Shown here piece after piece: positions 7,840 through 14,497 of a DNA stretch of 34,437 nucleotides. The position numbers and the translations under genes are program-made. Origin of the DNA: Acidobacteriota bacterium (GTDB lineage Bacteria > Actinomycetota > Acidimicrobiia > Spongiisociales > UBA11373). The first letter of the stretch is position 1. Every line of letters begins with the position of its first letter. The notes under the pieces are model-generated. The model had not been told where the DNA came from. It was given only the letters and a program-made list of their open reading frames with translations, and did not search any database. The stretch spans positions 4,493-38,929 of the forward strand of contig JACZWZ010000007.1 of assembly GCA_022571885.1 (NCBI GenBank), read 5' to 3'.

Positions 7840-7996
7840 CGAGCTGATGGAGATCCTGCGCTGCATCGAATGCCATTCGCAGTTGGATCAACGGGACGCC
7901 GAACTGGTCTGCCGGGAGTGTGGGCTTCACTTCCCGGTGGAGGGAGACATTCCGGTGATGCTCCCCGAATCCTCGTATCGCCCAGAGGGTCCGTAG
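7826..7996 (+). CDS. Trm112 family protein (56 aa, absent from the ORF track)
   Basis: A short gene below the ORF-track size limit. ATG 7826 is preceded by GAGGAGGT and overlaps the end of manB by 14 bp. The protein starts MAVPDELMEILRCIECHSQL, continues with VCRECGLHFPVEGDIPVML and stops soon after. Two CxxC knuckles (RCIEC, VCREC) and the closing GDIPVML strand are the Trm112/YcaR signature. Eukaryotic and archaeal Trm112 activates methyltransferases; bacterial members are of uncertain role and often sit beside sugar-nucleotide or envelope genes. In Actinobacteria a Trm112 gene regularly follows the phosphomannomutase gene, as here. Confidence in the gene is high; its biochemical partner is unknown. 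Confidence 0.88.
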   Translation: MAVPDELMEILRCIECHSQLDQRDAELVCRECGLHFPVEGDIPVMLPESSYRPEGP

Positions 7997-7998
7997 GA

Positions 7999-8012
7999 GG
8001 CTCGGGCGAGCC
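7999..8012 (+). terminator. weak hairpin after the Trm112 gene
   Basis: GGCTC-GGGC-GAGCC lies 2 bp after the Trm112 stop. The stem has only 5 bp and no T-run follows, so termination here would be weak at best. Confidence 0.25.
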
Positions 8013-8136
8013 CGTTGCACTCGCTCGTCGTGTTGGAGCCGATCGGCATGGCTGCGCCCTCTGAGGTCGCGTTGGCGCCGACGCGGTTCTTCGCCCGAGG
8101 CCGGGGTGGTGTGTACCGTGGCGAGGAGGCGGGAAT

Positions 8137-8508
8137 GTGGGGAGCGAGATGGATTGGCGAGAGCGGATCGTCGAGGATCAGAGGCCGTGGGGGCGCTTTA
8201 GGCGCTACTCGCTCAATGAGGTGTCAACGGTAAAGATCATCACAGTTCTGCCGGGGCAGAGTCTGAGCGAACAGCGCCATCAACGGCGTCAGGAGCTGTG
8301 GGTGGTCTTGGACGACGGTATTGAGGTTCGTGTCGGAGACACGGCGACGGTCGCCGACAAAGGTGACGAGTTCTTCATCCCGGCGGGAGAAACCCATCGC
8401 TTGTCGTGTGTCGGCGATGCTCCAGCCCGAATCCTCGAGGTGGCATTCGGCGAATTCGATGAGTCAGACATCGAGCGGCTTTCGGACGACTACGGGCGGG
8501 TGGACTGA
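8137..8508 (+). CDS. stand-alone cupin, type II mannose-6-phosphate isomerase C-terminal domain
   Basis: A 123-residue single-domain cupin. GTG 8137 sits 7 nt after GAGGAGG; ATG 8149 is an alternative start four codons later. The sequence follows the PMI type II pattern: RPWGRFRRY near the start, VKIITVLPGQSLSEQRHQRRQELWVVL with the metal-binding His and Glu, FFIPAGETHRL with the third ligand, and the ending EFDESDIERLSDDYGR. In most bacteria this domain is fused behind a GDP-mannose pyrophosphorylase domain (ManC/AlgA), but here no pyrophosphorylase part is present. It could isomerise fructose-6-phosphate and mannose-6-phosphate to feed manB just upstream. An alternative is a related sugar-phosphate-binding cupin without isomerase activity. 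Confidence 0.78.
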   Translation: MGSEMDWRERIVEDQRPWGRFRRYSLNEVSTVKIITVLPGQSLSEQRHQRRQELWVVLDDGIEVRVGDTATVADKGDEFFIPAGETHRLSCVGDAPARILEVAFGEFDESDIERLSDDYGRVD

Positions 8509-8552
8509 GAGGACTCGCCGACAGGCGTGGACGCGGCGGCCTGGGGTTGGGG

Positions 8553-8604
8553 CCCCGGGGGCCGCACTGCGATGAGCCGTGTGGCGAAGAGCCATGGGCA
8601 CAGA
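8553..8604 (+). repeat. degenerate copy of the smpB-region repeat in the cupin-ahcY gap
   Basis: The 279-bp gap before ahcY contains CGGGGGCCGCACTGCGATGA followed by GGCGAAGAGCCATGGG, which parallels the unit at 24.46 kb (CCGGGCGACACTGCGATGAG, then GCCGAAGAGCCTTGGG). The match is interrupted by small indels. Nothing else is recognisable in this gap; in particular I do not see a SAH riboswitch. Confidence 0.5.
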
Positions 8605-8787
8605 GGGCGAGCCCGGCTGTCTGATGGGTCGAATTCGATCGATCAGGGCATGGGTACCATTATCCGGCTGTCGCTTTGGCAGTGATCGGCGTCCTCGTCT
8701 CAGCATTTCAGCCGACCGCGCGGGCTTCGATCCCACTCCAGTACTTACCATCGAAGGTCTAACGACCCGTCACCTCCAGGAGTCTCA

Positions 8788-10035
8788 ATGAACCACGACA
8801 TCGCAGATCCGTCGCTGGCGGAAGCAGGAGCGCTTCGCATCGAGTGGGCCGAGGGTCGCATGCCGGTCCTGGCCTCGATCCGAGAGCGCTTCGAGAAGGA
8901 GTCGCCGCTGCAGGGGCTTCGTATCGCGGCTTGCCTCCACGTGACCTCCGAGACCGCAAATCTGATGACGACGCTGCGGGCCGGGGGAGCCGAGGCCATG
9001 CTGTGTGCTTCCAATCCACTGTCGACTCAGGATGATGTGGCGGCGGCTCTGGTGGCAGATGGAATCGCGGTCTTTGCGGTTCGGGGGGAGGACAACGACT
9101 CCTACTACTCGCATCTGCGTGAGGTGCTCGACGCCGACCCGCAAATCACCATGGACGACGGCGCCGATCTGGTGACGATGGTGCTCAAGGAGCGTCCGGA
9201 TCAACGCCTCGTCGGGTCGACCGAAGAGACGACGACCGGAGTCATCCGGTTGCGGGCGATGGAGGCAGATGGTGTCATCAGGTTTCCCGTGATTGCGGTC
9301 AACGACTCGGCTACCAAGCACCTGTTCGACAACCGTCACGGGACCGGTCAGTCGGCGATGGATGGCATCATCCGCTCCACCAATCTCCTGATTGCCGGCA
9401 AGACGGTGGTGGTGGTCGGGTTCGGTGACTGTGGGGCGGGTGTGGCGGCACGAGCAGACGGACTTGGGGCGAAGGTGGTCGTGGTCGAGGTCGACGCGGT
9501 CAGGGCCTTGTCGGCGGCGATGGAGGGATACACGGTGGCTACAGCCGACGAAGCTGCACGGATAGGCGATATCTTCATCACCTTGACCGGCAACCTTCGG
9601 GTGCTGCGCGGAGAACACTTCGAGCTGATGAAGGACGGGGTCGTCCTGGCCAATGCCGGTCACTTCGACGTCGAACTGGATCTTGGCTATCTCGCCGACC
9701 ATTCCGTCGGTAAACGCCGCATCCGTCACGAGTTAGATGAATGGACGATGAAGGATGGTCGTCGGATCCACGTGGTGGCAGAGGGTCGCCTGGTCAATCT
9801 CGGCGCGGCCGAAGGGCACCCGGCCGAGGTGATGGATATGTCGTTCGCAAATCAGGCGCTGGCTGCCGAGTGGCTGGCGAAAGACGGTGCCGATCTCGAG
9901 AACAAGGTGTTGCGTCTCCCCGATTCGATCGATCAAGAGGTGGCGGCGATCGCGCTCGAAGCCATTGGTGGCGGACTCGAACAGCTCACCCCGGAGCAGG
10001 AGGAGTACCTCTCCTCCTGGGAGTTTGGGACCTAG
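8788..10035 (+). CDS. ahcY: adenosylhomocysteinase
   Basis: A 415-residue cytosolic enzyme that splits S-adenosylhomocysteine into adenosine and homocysteine, using bound NAD and relieving product inhibition of methyltransferases. Visible blocks are the substrate region HVTSETANLM, then EETTTGVIRL and VIAVNDSATKHLFDN, the Rossmann motif VVVVGFGDCGAGVA (residues about 205-218) and MKDGVVLANAGHFDVELD. It ends LTPEQEEYLSSWEFGT, the short ending of archaeal/Thermotoga-like enzymes, not the HYRY ending of the long eukaryotic and proteobacterial type. AGGAG lies about 6 nt before the ATG. Unusual details are GFGDCGAG in place of the common GYGxxGKG and EVDAV in place of EVDPI. Position in the manB-comF-hpf neighbourhood matches actinobacterial synteny. 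Confidence 0.92.
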   Translation: MNHDIADPSLAEAGALRIEWAEGRMPVLASIRERFEKESPLQGLRIAACLHVTSETANLMTTLRAGGAEAMLCASNPLSTQDDVAAALVADGIAVFAVRGEDNDSYYSHLREVLDADPQITMDDGADLVTMVLKERPDQRLVGSTEETTTGVIRLRAMEADGVIRFPVIAVNDSATKHLFDNRHGTGQSAMDGIIRSTNLLIAGKTVVVVGFGDCGAGVAARADGLGAKVVVVEVDAVRALSAAMEGYTVATADEAARIGDIFITLTGNLRVLRGEHFELMKDGVVLANAGHFDVELDLGYLADHSVGKRRIRHELDEWTMKDGRRIHVVAEGRLVNLGAAEGHPAEVMDMSFANQALAAEWLAKDGADLENKVLRLPDSIDQEVAAIALEAIGGGLEQLTPEQEEYLSSWEFGT

Positions 10036-10040
10036 TTCTT

Positions 10041-10128
10041 ACCCGGCCGGACTTCGGCGCCAGGGGCGGCGAACAGGCGCTGGTCCGGCCTCCTCCGCAT
10101 CGTGGGGCCCCTGCCCCACGGCGGCCGT
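10041..10128 (+). repeat. GTGGGGCCCCTGCCCCAC repeat, single copy downstream of ahcY
   Basis: This 88-bp stretch matches the two tandem units at 25681-25882: GGCCGGACTTCG, GAACAGGCGCTGGT, CCTCCTCCGCAT and GTGGGGCCCCTGCCCCAC, closing with GCGGCCGT. The last part can fold into a GTGGGG/CCCCAC hairpin. It lies between convergent genes, followed directly by a heptamer pair (GGTATTA, GGTAACA) and double-hairpin copy B. Confidence 0.75.
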
Positions 10129-10142
10129 CAGGTATTAGGTAA

Positions 10143-10203
10143 CACTCTCCCCTTGAGGGGGAGTCAAAAGCCGAAGGCTTTTGGTGGGGGTCCTCCGACT
10201 CCG
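10143..10203 (+). repeat. modular double-hairpin repeat, copy B (likely bidirectional terminator)
   Basis: Hairpin 1 is CTCCCC-TTGA-GGGGGAG, hairpin 2 is CAAAAGCC-GAA-GGCTTTTG, and the unit ends with GGTGGGGGTCCTCCGACTCCG. It separates ahcY (plus) from the convergent FtsH-like gene (minus) and so may terminate both. Compared with copy A, the arms of hairpin 2 differ almost completely while pairing is kept. Confidence 0.8.
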
Positions 10204-10221
10204 AAGCCCCGCAACGCCTTC

Positions 10222-12015
10222 CTAACTTCTGACGCCTAAAGCCTCATCGGTCAGGTCCACAGTTGCGCCGCCGGCATCACGTGCCGCGTCGAGCACCTCG
10301 AGGATCTCTCGCTCTGCGAGTTCATCCCGCTCGAGCAGGGCGTCGCGGAGCGCCTCGATGAGGTGGCGATTGTCGCGTAGGAGAGCGGTGACTACCGCCT
10401 TCTGATCGTTGAGCAGCGAGTCCACTGCATCGCGGGCCTTTTCGTCGGCCAAGACCGCGGCGACGAGGTTTCCACCGATCAACCCTTGGTCGACCGCCCG
10501 GAAGGAGATGAGGGAACCTCCCATTCCCAGGGAGCCGACCATCTCTACGGCGATGTTGGTTGCCGTTGTCAGATCTGCTGCCGGTCCGGTTCCGGACTCT
10601 CCGTAGAACAACTCTTCGGCGACCAATCCTCCGAGGGCGATCTGTATCAAAGCCAGCGTCTCGCTGCGTCGCTTGGTGTAACGCTCCTCGGTTTCGGTGT
10701 GGGCCAGCAGTCCCAGCGCGTCCTTGCGCTTTACGATGGAGAGCAGGTTCATCTTTCGCCCCTTGCCCGCCAGGTAGGTAACCACCGCATGGCCGGATTC
10801 GTGAACCGCGATGTTCTCTCGCTCCTCAGGGGTGTACTCGGTCGGTTCGGCGAGGCCGATTTCGACGTCGAGGCGTGCTTGGCGCAAGTCGGCAACGCTC
10901 AGAGCGTCGCGCTCGTCTCGCAGCGCGAACAGGAGTGCCTCGTCGAACAGCCGTTCGATCGAAGCCGGCGAATAACCAATCGTCGTGGCCGCCAGGTCGG
11001 CGCGGGCGACATCGTCGACGCTGAGATCGTGCACCTTGGTCTTGAGGAAGAAATCGATCAGCTCTCGTCGTTGCCCACGAGCCGGGAGGGCAAAGTGGAA
11101 TGAGCGATCGAAACGACCGGGGCGCAGCAGGGCCGGATCCAGTTGATCTGCTCGGTTGGTCGCTCCGATCAACAGGATGTTGGCAAACTGCGGCTTGCTG
11201 GTCATGAGGTGTCGATGCTGGGGGAGGAATCTGTTTGCTCCTCGCCTGAGGGCGTTGGCGAACCGGGTGCCCCGGGGTGGGTCGTCGAACGACTGCATCT
11301 GGACGAGAAGCTCGTTGACCACACCACCGGTTCCTTCAGACATCGCCGATCGGTTGAGGCCCGGATCGCCTGCCGCGGCGCGGTTCATGCCTCCGCGCCG
11401 ACCGCCGATGGCGTCGAACTCTTCGATGAATCCGATGGCCCCGCCTTCTTGGCGGGCAACCTTTCGGAGGCGGCGGAAGTAGGCGCGAATCTTGCGAGCT
11501 GTGGCCCCGTACCACATGCTCTGGAAGGCGGTCGACGACACGAACAGAAACGGCACCCCGGCCTCTCTGGCCAGCGCCTTCGCAGTATGGGTCTTGCCTG
11601 TCCCCGGGGGCCCTTCGAAGAGGATCCCGCGTCGCGGTTGGCCACCCATTTGGTCGCGGAACCGTTGATGGTTGAGAAAGACGTCGAGCGTGTGGCGTAC
11701 CTCCGCCAGAACCGGTCCTAGCCCCTTTACGTCGTCGAAGGAGACGTCGATCTGTTCCGGGAGGAAGATCACTTCGGGGGACCGTCCGTTGCCGAGCATC
11801 GGGACGATGAGCACCACGCCCAGGAGAAGGATGATGAAGACGCCGGGGAGCCAGTACACGGCCTCCGGGGGAAGATCTGGCCATCCAGGCGAGACCGGGC
11901 TGCTGTAAATGATCCGCAGCCAGAGCCAGGCGACCAGTGGTGCCATCACCCACGCCACCCTGCGCAGGCGACGCCGGCGCTGGCGCTCCCTCGTGATCTG
12001 AACGTCTACCGGCAT
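10222..12015 (-). CDS. FtsH-like AAA+ membrane zinc metalloprotease (divergent)
   Basis: A 597-residue protein in FtsH order: two N-terminal membrane helices (about 20-38 and 52-73), a AAA+ domain and an M41 peptidase domain. Walker A is GPPGTGKT (about 136-142). Walker B reads GFIEEFDAIG (about 195-204), with Glu where FtsH has the Asp of FIDE. Between Walker B and the ATNRADQLDPALLRPGRFD block there is an extra segment of roughly 45 residues (MNRAAAGDPGLNR..., RGTRFANALRRGANRFL...). The zinc motif HESGH (405-409) and the later Asp ligand in PAADLTTAT are intact. It probably degrades membrane or soluble proteins, but substrate gating may differ from true FtsH. A promoter with TTGAGA-17-TAGGGT lies upstream. 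Confidence 0.85.
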   Translation of the reverse strand: MPVDVQITRERQRRRRLRRVAWVMAPLVAWLWLRIIYSSPVSPGWPDLPPEAVYWLPGVFIILLLGVVLIVPMLGNGRSPEVIFLPEQIDVSFDDVKGLGPVLAEVRHTLDVFLNHQRFRDQMGGQPRRGILFEGPPGTGKTHTAKALAREAGVPFLFVSSTAFQSMWYGATARKIRAYFRRLRKVARQEGGAIGFIEEFDAIGGRRGGMNRAAAGDPGLNRSAMSEGTGGVVNELLVQMQSFDDPPRGTRFANALRRGANRFLPQHRHLMTSKPQFANILLIGATNRADQLDPALLRPGRFDRSFHFALPARGQRRELIDFFLKTKVHDLSVDDVARADLAATTIGYSPASIERLFDEALLFALRDERDALSVADLRQARLDVEIGLAEPTEYTPEERENIAVHESGHAVVTYLAGKGRKMNLLSIVKRKDALGLLAHTETEERYTKRRSETLALIQIALGGLVAEELFYGESGTGPAADLTTATNIAVEMVGSLGMGGSLISFRAVDQGLIGGNLVAAVLADEKARDAVDSLLNDQKAVVTALLRDNRHLIEALRDALLERDELAEREILEVLDAARDAGGATVDLTDEALGVRS

Positions 12016-12048
12016 GTGCTGTCCCTTCCCGCGGCTTCCTCTTCGGTC

Positions 12049-12077
12049 ACCCTAGAACACGTACAGTGGTCTCTCAA
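12049..12077 (-). promoter_or_regulatory. probable housekeeping promoter of the FtsH-like gene
   Basis: On the minus strand TTGAGA (12077-12072) and TAGGGT (12054-12049) are separated by 17 bp. Transcription would begin near 12042 and give a leader of about 27 nt containing GGGAAGGGA as a ribosome site before ATG 12015. Confidence 0.55.
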
Positions 12078-12119
12078 TGCGTAAAGCAGTCAAGGCCAGA
12101 TCATTTAATTCGACCGCAG

Positions 12120-12131
12120 GTGACTAGTCAC
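12120..12131. promoter_or_regulatory. 12-bp perfect palindrome between the FtsH-like gene and comF
   Basis: GTGACTAGTCAC is its own reverse complement and lies 29 bp before comF and about 43 bp upstream of the proposed -35 of the divergent FtsH-like gene. It could be an operator, but a 12-bp palindrome is short and no regulator is known. Confidence 0.3.
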
Positions 12132-12160
12132 TCCCCGGCACCGGTGGCAGGCTGCTTGCC

Positions 12161-12712
12161 ATGACGTGCGTCGCCTGCCGGCAGGCGTCTCCTGGTTGGC
12201 TGTGCACTTCGTGCCGACAGACCCTGGTCATGGCGCCCGACCAGGTGCGAGGAGGAGTCTTTGTTCGAAGTGCCTTCGTTCATGAAGCGGCAGCACGGCT
12301 ACTCGTCCACCGGCTCAAGTACGAGGCGGTGGCCGGGATCGCCGACCGGATGGCGATGGTGCTCGAGCCTTTGCTCGGCACCGAGGCGACGGCGTTGGTG
12401 CCGATCCCACGCGTCACGGCCAGGCGGTGGAAATACGGGATCGACCCGGCGGCGGCCTTGGCGACGGCGCTGGCTCGCCGCGCCGAGATTCCGGTGGTTC
12501 ACTGCTTGCGTGCCCGCTTCTGGGTGCGCCGCCGCGCCGGGACCACAGCCAGTCCGCGAGCGCTGCCGTCGTTCCGGCTCCGGATGCCCGCCCCAGCCGG
12601 CGCGGTCCTCATCGATGACGTAGTCACCACAGGCACAACCCTGGTGGCGGCCTCCAGGGTTGCCGGGAGTCGATTGGCAATCACTTTTACGGCAAGCAAG
12701 TCTCGCGGGTGA
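12161..12712 (+). CDS. ComF family phosphoribosyltransferase-like protein
   Basis: A 183-residue protein with the ComF layout: an N-terminal zinc knuckle pair (CVACRQ at residue 3, LCTSCRQ at residue 14), a middle region LLVHRLKYEAV and LVPIPRV typical of the family, and a C-terminal PRPP-binding loop VLIDDVVTTGTTLV. The family is needed for DNA uptake in naturally competent bacteria and is otherwise of uncertain biochemical role. In Actinobacteria comF is commonly located directly before hpf, as here (Rv3242c-Rv3241c in M. tuberculosis). The PRPP motif is complete. Confidence 0.85.
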   Translation: MTCVACRQASPGWLCTSCRQTLVMAPDQVRGGVFVRSAFVHEAAARLLVHRLKYEAVAGIADRMAMVLEPLLGTEATALVPIPRVTARRWKYGIDPAAALATALARRAEIPVVHCLRARFWVRRRAGTTASPRALPSFRLRMPAPAGAVLIDDVVTTGTTLVAASRVAGSRLAITFTASKSRG

Positions 12713-12760
12713 GGGGAAAGCCCAATTCCTCAGGCTGTACAGTCCCGGGTCCGAGCCAGC

Positions 12761-13115
12761 ATGCCGATCACCAAACCACTCAGTTCCGTGCTTCTTGTCG
12801 GACTCATCATGTCCGGCGCGGTGTTGTCCGCTGATGCCGTTGCCTTGGCGTCGGAGGGCGGAGAAGAAACCCTTCCCGTCGGCGCCGGAGACAGTGCGCA
12901 GATGGGCGCTCCGGAATTCTTGTCCGACTGTGGACGCGATGGCGGTTCCTGTCGCTCGAGGTCAAGCAGGGCGGTGGACCAACTGTGCTGACGGCACGGT
13001 CGTGCAGTTCCGATGGCTACCAGACCCCCACGCCGTCCTGATGACAGAGGACCTTCTTGCGTCCATCGTCGACTTCATTCGCTTGCAAGATCGTTCTGCT
13101 CCTTTGATCAGGTAA
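12761..13115 (+). pseudogene. possible small secreted protein gene split by a frameshift
   Basis: The 581-bp interval between comF and hpf has no intact recognisable gene. From ATG 12761 one frame encodes a signal peptide (MPITKPLSSVLLVGLIMSGA) and a coding-like mature part ending in DCGRDGGSC, then turns arginine/serine-rich and stops at 12991. A second frame, shifted by +1, becomes coding-like around 12950 (GRWTNCADGTVVQF, then DLLASIVDFIRLQD) and stops at 13115 with GC-rich third positions. Joined, they would give a roughly 115-residue exported protein. A sequencing error, a real frameshift mutation or two unrelated ORFs are all possible. No family recognised. Confidence 0.35.
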
Positions 13116-13127
13116 CGACATTGGGCC

Positions 13128-13156
13128 CTGGCATTGGCGCGTCGGTTCCTTAGGAT
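13128..13156 (+). promoter_or_regulatory. possible promoter of the hpf operon
   Basis: CTGGCA (13128-13133) and TAGGAT (13151-13156) are 17 bp apart. The implied leader is about 130 nt and includes two overlapping G/C stems: GGGGG at 13157-13161, CCCCC at 13168-13172 and GGGGGG at 13178-13183, where the C run can pair with either G run. Confidence 0.4.
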
Positions 13157-13293
13157 GGGGGTATCAGCCCCCGTCGAGGGGGGATCGAGAGCAAGGGGAG
13201 GACGGGTGCCACCAGCCCCGCATCTACACCGGCCCGACGCTCCAGCCCATGACCGCGACCATCCGGCGTTGACACGCGTCCGCTAAAGGAGAC

Positions 13294-13851
13294 ATGATGG
13301 AGATTCGCATTCACGGCAACCACATGTCTATCGACGGTGAACTGCGGAAGACCGCCGAGGAGAAGGTTGCCAGAGCCGCTCGGGTGTTTGACGACGCCGC
13401 CTTCGCCGACGTCGAATTCTCCGCGGAACACAACCCCCGTATCACTGCCGAGCGCTTCCGGGTGGAGATCACTGCGACAGCAGCCGGTCACACCGTCCGC
13501 GTCGAGGCGGCCGAGTCTGAGGCCCACGCTGCCCTCGATGTTGCGGTGGATGTATTCGAGCGAAACCTCCGACGGTTGAAGGAACGCTTGATCACCCGAC
13601 ACCGCCGTAGCGAGAAACGGCTCAATGACAGCTCCTATGAGGTCGAAGAAAGCATCGAAGAAGAAGACCGCGACCTCCGTATCGAGCGGGTGAAGCAAAT
13701 CGCGGTGAAGCCGATGATGCCAGAGGAGGCAGCTCTTCAGATGGAAGCTCTAGGACACAGTTTCTATCTATTCCTCAACGCGGAGACCGACCGGTACGGA
13801 GTGCTGTACCGCCGCCGCGGAGGAACGCTCGGGCTGATCGAACCCCAGTGA
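13294..13851 (+). CDS. hpf: ribosome hibernation promoting factor, long form
   Basis: A 185-residue protein preceded by AAAGGAG; the first of two adjacent ATGs is used. Residues 1-105 form the S30AE/YfiA domain (MEIRIHGNHMSIDGELRKTAEEKV, VEFSAEHNP, FERNLRRLKERL) that binds in the 30S decoding centre. After a charged acidic linker (VEESIEEEDRDL) the C-terminal domain IAVKPMMPEEAALQMEALGHSFYLFLNAETDRYGVLYRR dimerises 70S ribosomes into 100S particles in other bacteria. It is therefore a long-form HPF, typical of Actinobacteria. The stop overlaps the start of a response regulator (GTGA), so the two are probably translated together. Confidence 0.92.
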   Translation: MMEIRIHGNHMSIDGELRKTAEEKVARAARVFDDAAFADVEFSAEHNPRITAERFRVEITATAAGHTVRVEAAESEAHAALDVAVDVFERNLRRLKERLITRHRRSEKRLNDSSYEVEESIEEEDRDLRIERVKQIAVKPMMPEEAALQMEALGHSFYLFLNAETDRYGVLYRRRGGTLGLIEPQ

Positions 13852-14495
13852 CGCGCGTACTAGTAGTCGATGACGTAGATCTCTTCCGAACCGGGCTCTC
13901 CGCTGCGCTCGAGGGCGCCGGCTTCGATGTCTGTGGTGAGGCGGCCGATGCCGAGAGCGCTGTTTCGATGGCCGAGGCTCAGCAGCCCGATATCGTCGTG
14001 CTCGACATCCTGATGCCGGGTGTCTCCGGTCTGGACGCCGTCGAAAAGATCATGGCCGTCTCGCCCGCGACGTCGGTCGTCATGTTGACGGCGAGCGAGT
14101 CCGAAGAGGATTTGCTTGCCTGCATCAAGGCCGGTGCTCGCGGCTACCTGGTCAAGGACGTCCCGTTCCCCGACTTGGCCCGTGACCTTCACGAAGTCGC
14201 CGCCGGCGGGGCGGCAATCACTCCGATGATGACCGGGAAACTGCTCGATATCCTGAACCAGTTGCTTCGCCACAACGACTTCTTGGCACCTCGAAAGCCG
14301 GCGCTCACCGGCAGAGAGGTCGAAGTTCTTGGTTACGTGGCTTCCGGATTGACGTCAAAGCAGATCGGTCACGTGCTATTCATCAGTGAGAACACGGTGA
14401 AGAACCACGTGAGAAACATCCTTGACAAGCTCGGATTGCACTCCCGCAACGAAGCGGTTCTCTACGCCGTCCGCGAGAACCTGATCGAGTTGTAG
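13848..14495 (+). CDS. NarL/FixJ-type response regulator
   Basis: A 215-residue regulator with GTG start overlapping the hpf stop. Residues 1-120 are a receiver domain: acidic pocket VVDDVDLF, phospho-acceptor Asp about 53 in VVLDILMPG, Thr in MLTASES and Lys in YLVKDVPF. The C-terminal LuxR helix-turn-helix reads LTGREVEVLGYVASGLTSKQIGHVLFISENTVKNHVRNILDKLGLHSR. No histidine kinase is in the window, so its phosphodonor is unknown. Being in one operon with hpf, it may link ribosome hibernation or the downstream HD-GYP protein to an external signal. Confidence 0.9.
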   Translation: MTRVLVVDDVDLFRTGLSAALEGAGFDVCGEAADAESAVSMAEAQQPDIVVLDILMPGVSGLDAVEKIMAVSPATSVVMLTASESEEDLLACIKAGARGYLVKDVPFPDLARDLHEVAAGGAAITPMMTGKLLDILNQLLRHNDFLAPRKPALTGREVEVLGYVASGLTSKQIGHVLFISENTVKNHVRNILDKLGLHSRNEAVLYAVRENLIEL

Positions 14496-14497
14496 TC

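Noticed and set aside
8509-8787. S-adenosylhomocysteine riboswitch before ahcY
   Set aside because: I could not find the conserved SAH aptamer core in this gap; the recognisable sequence there is the degenerate dispersed repeat.
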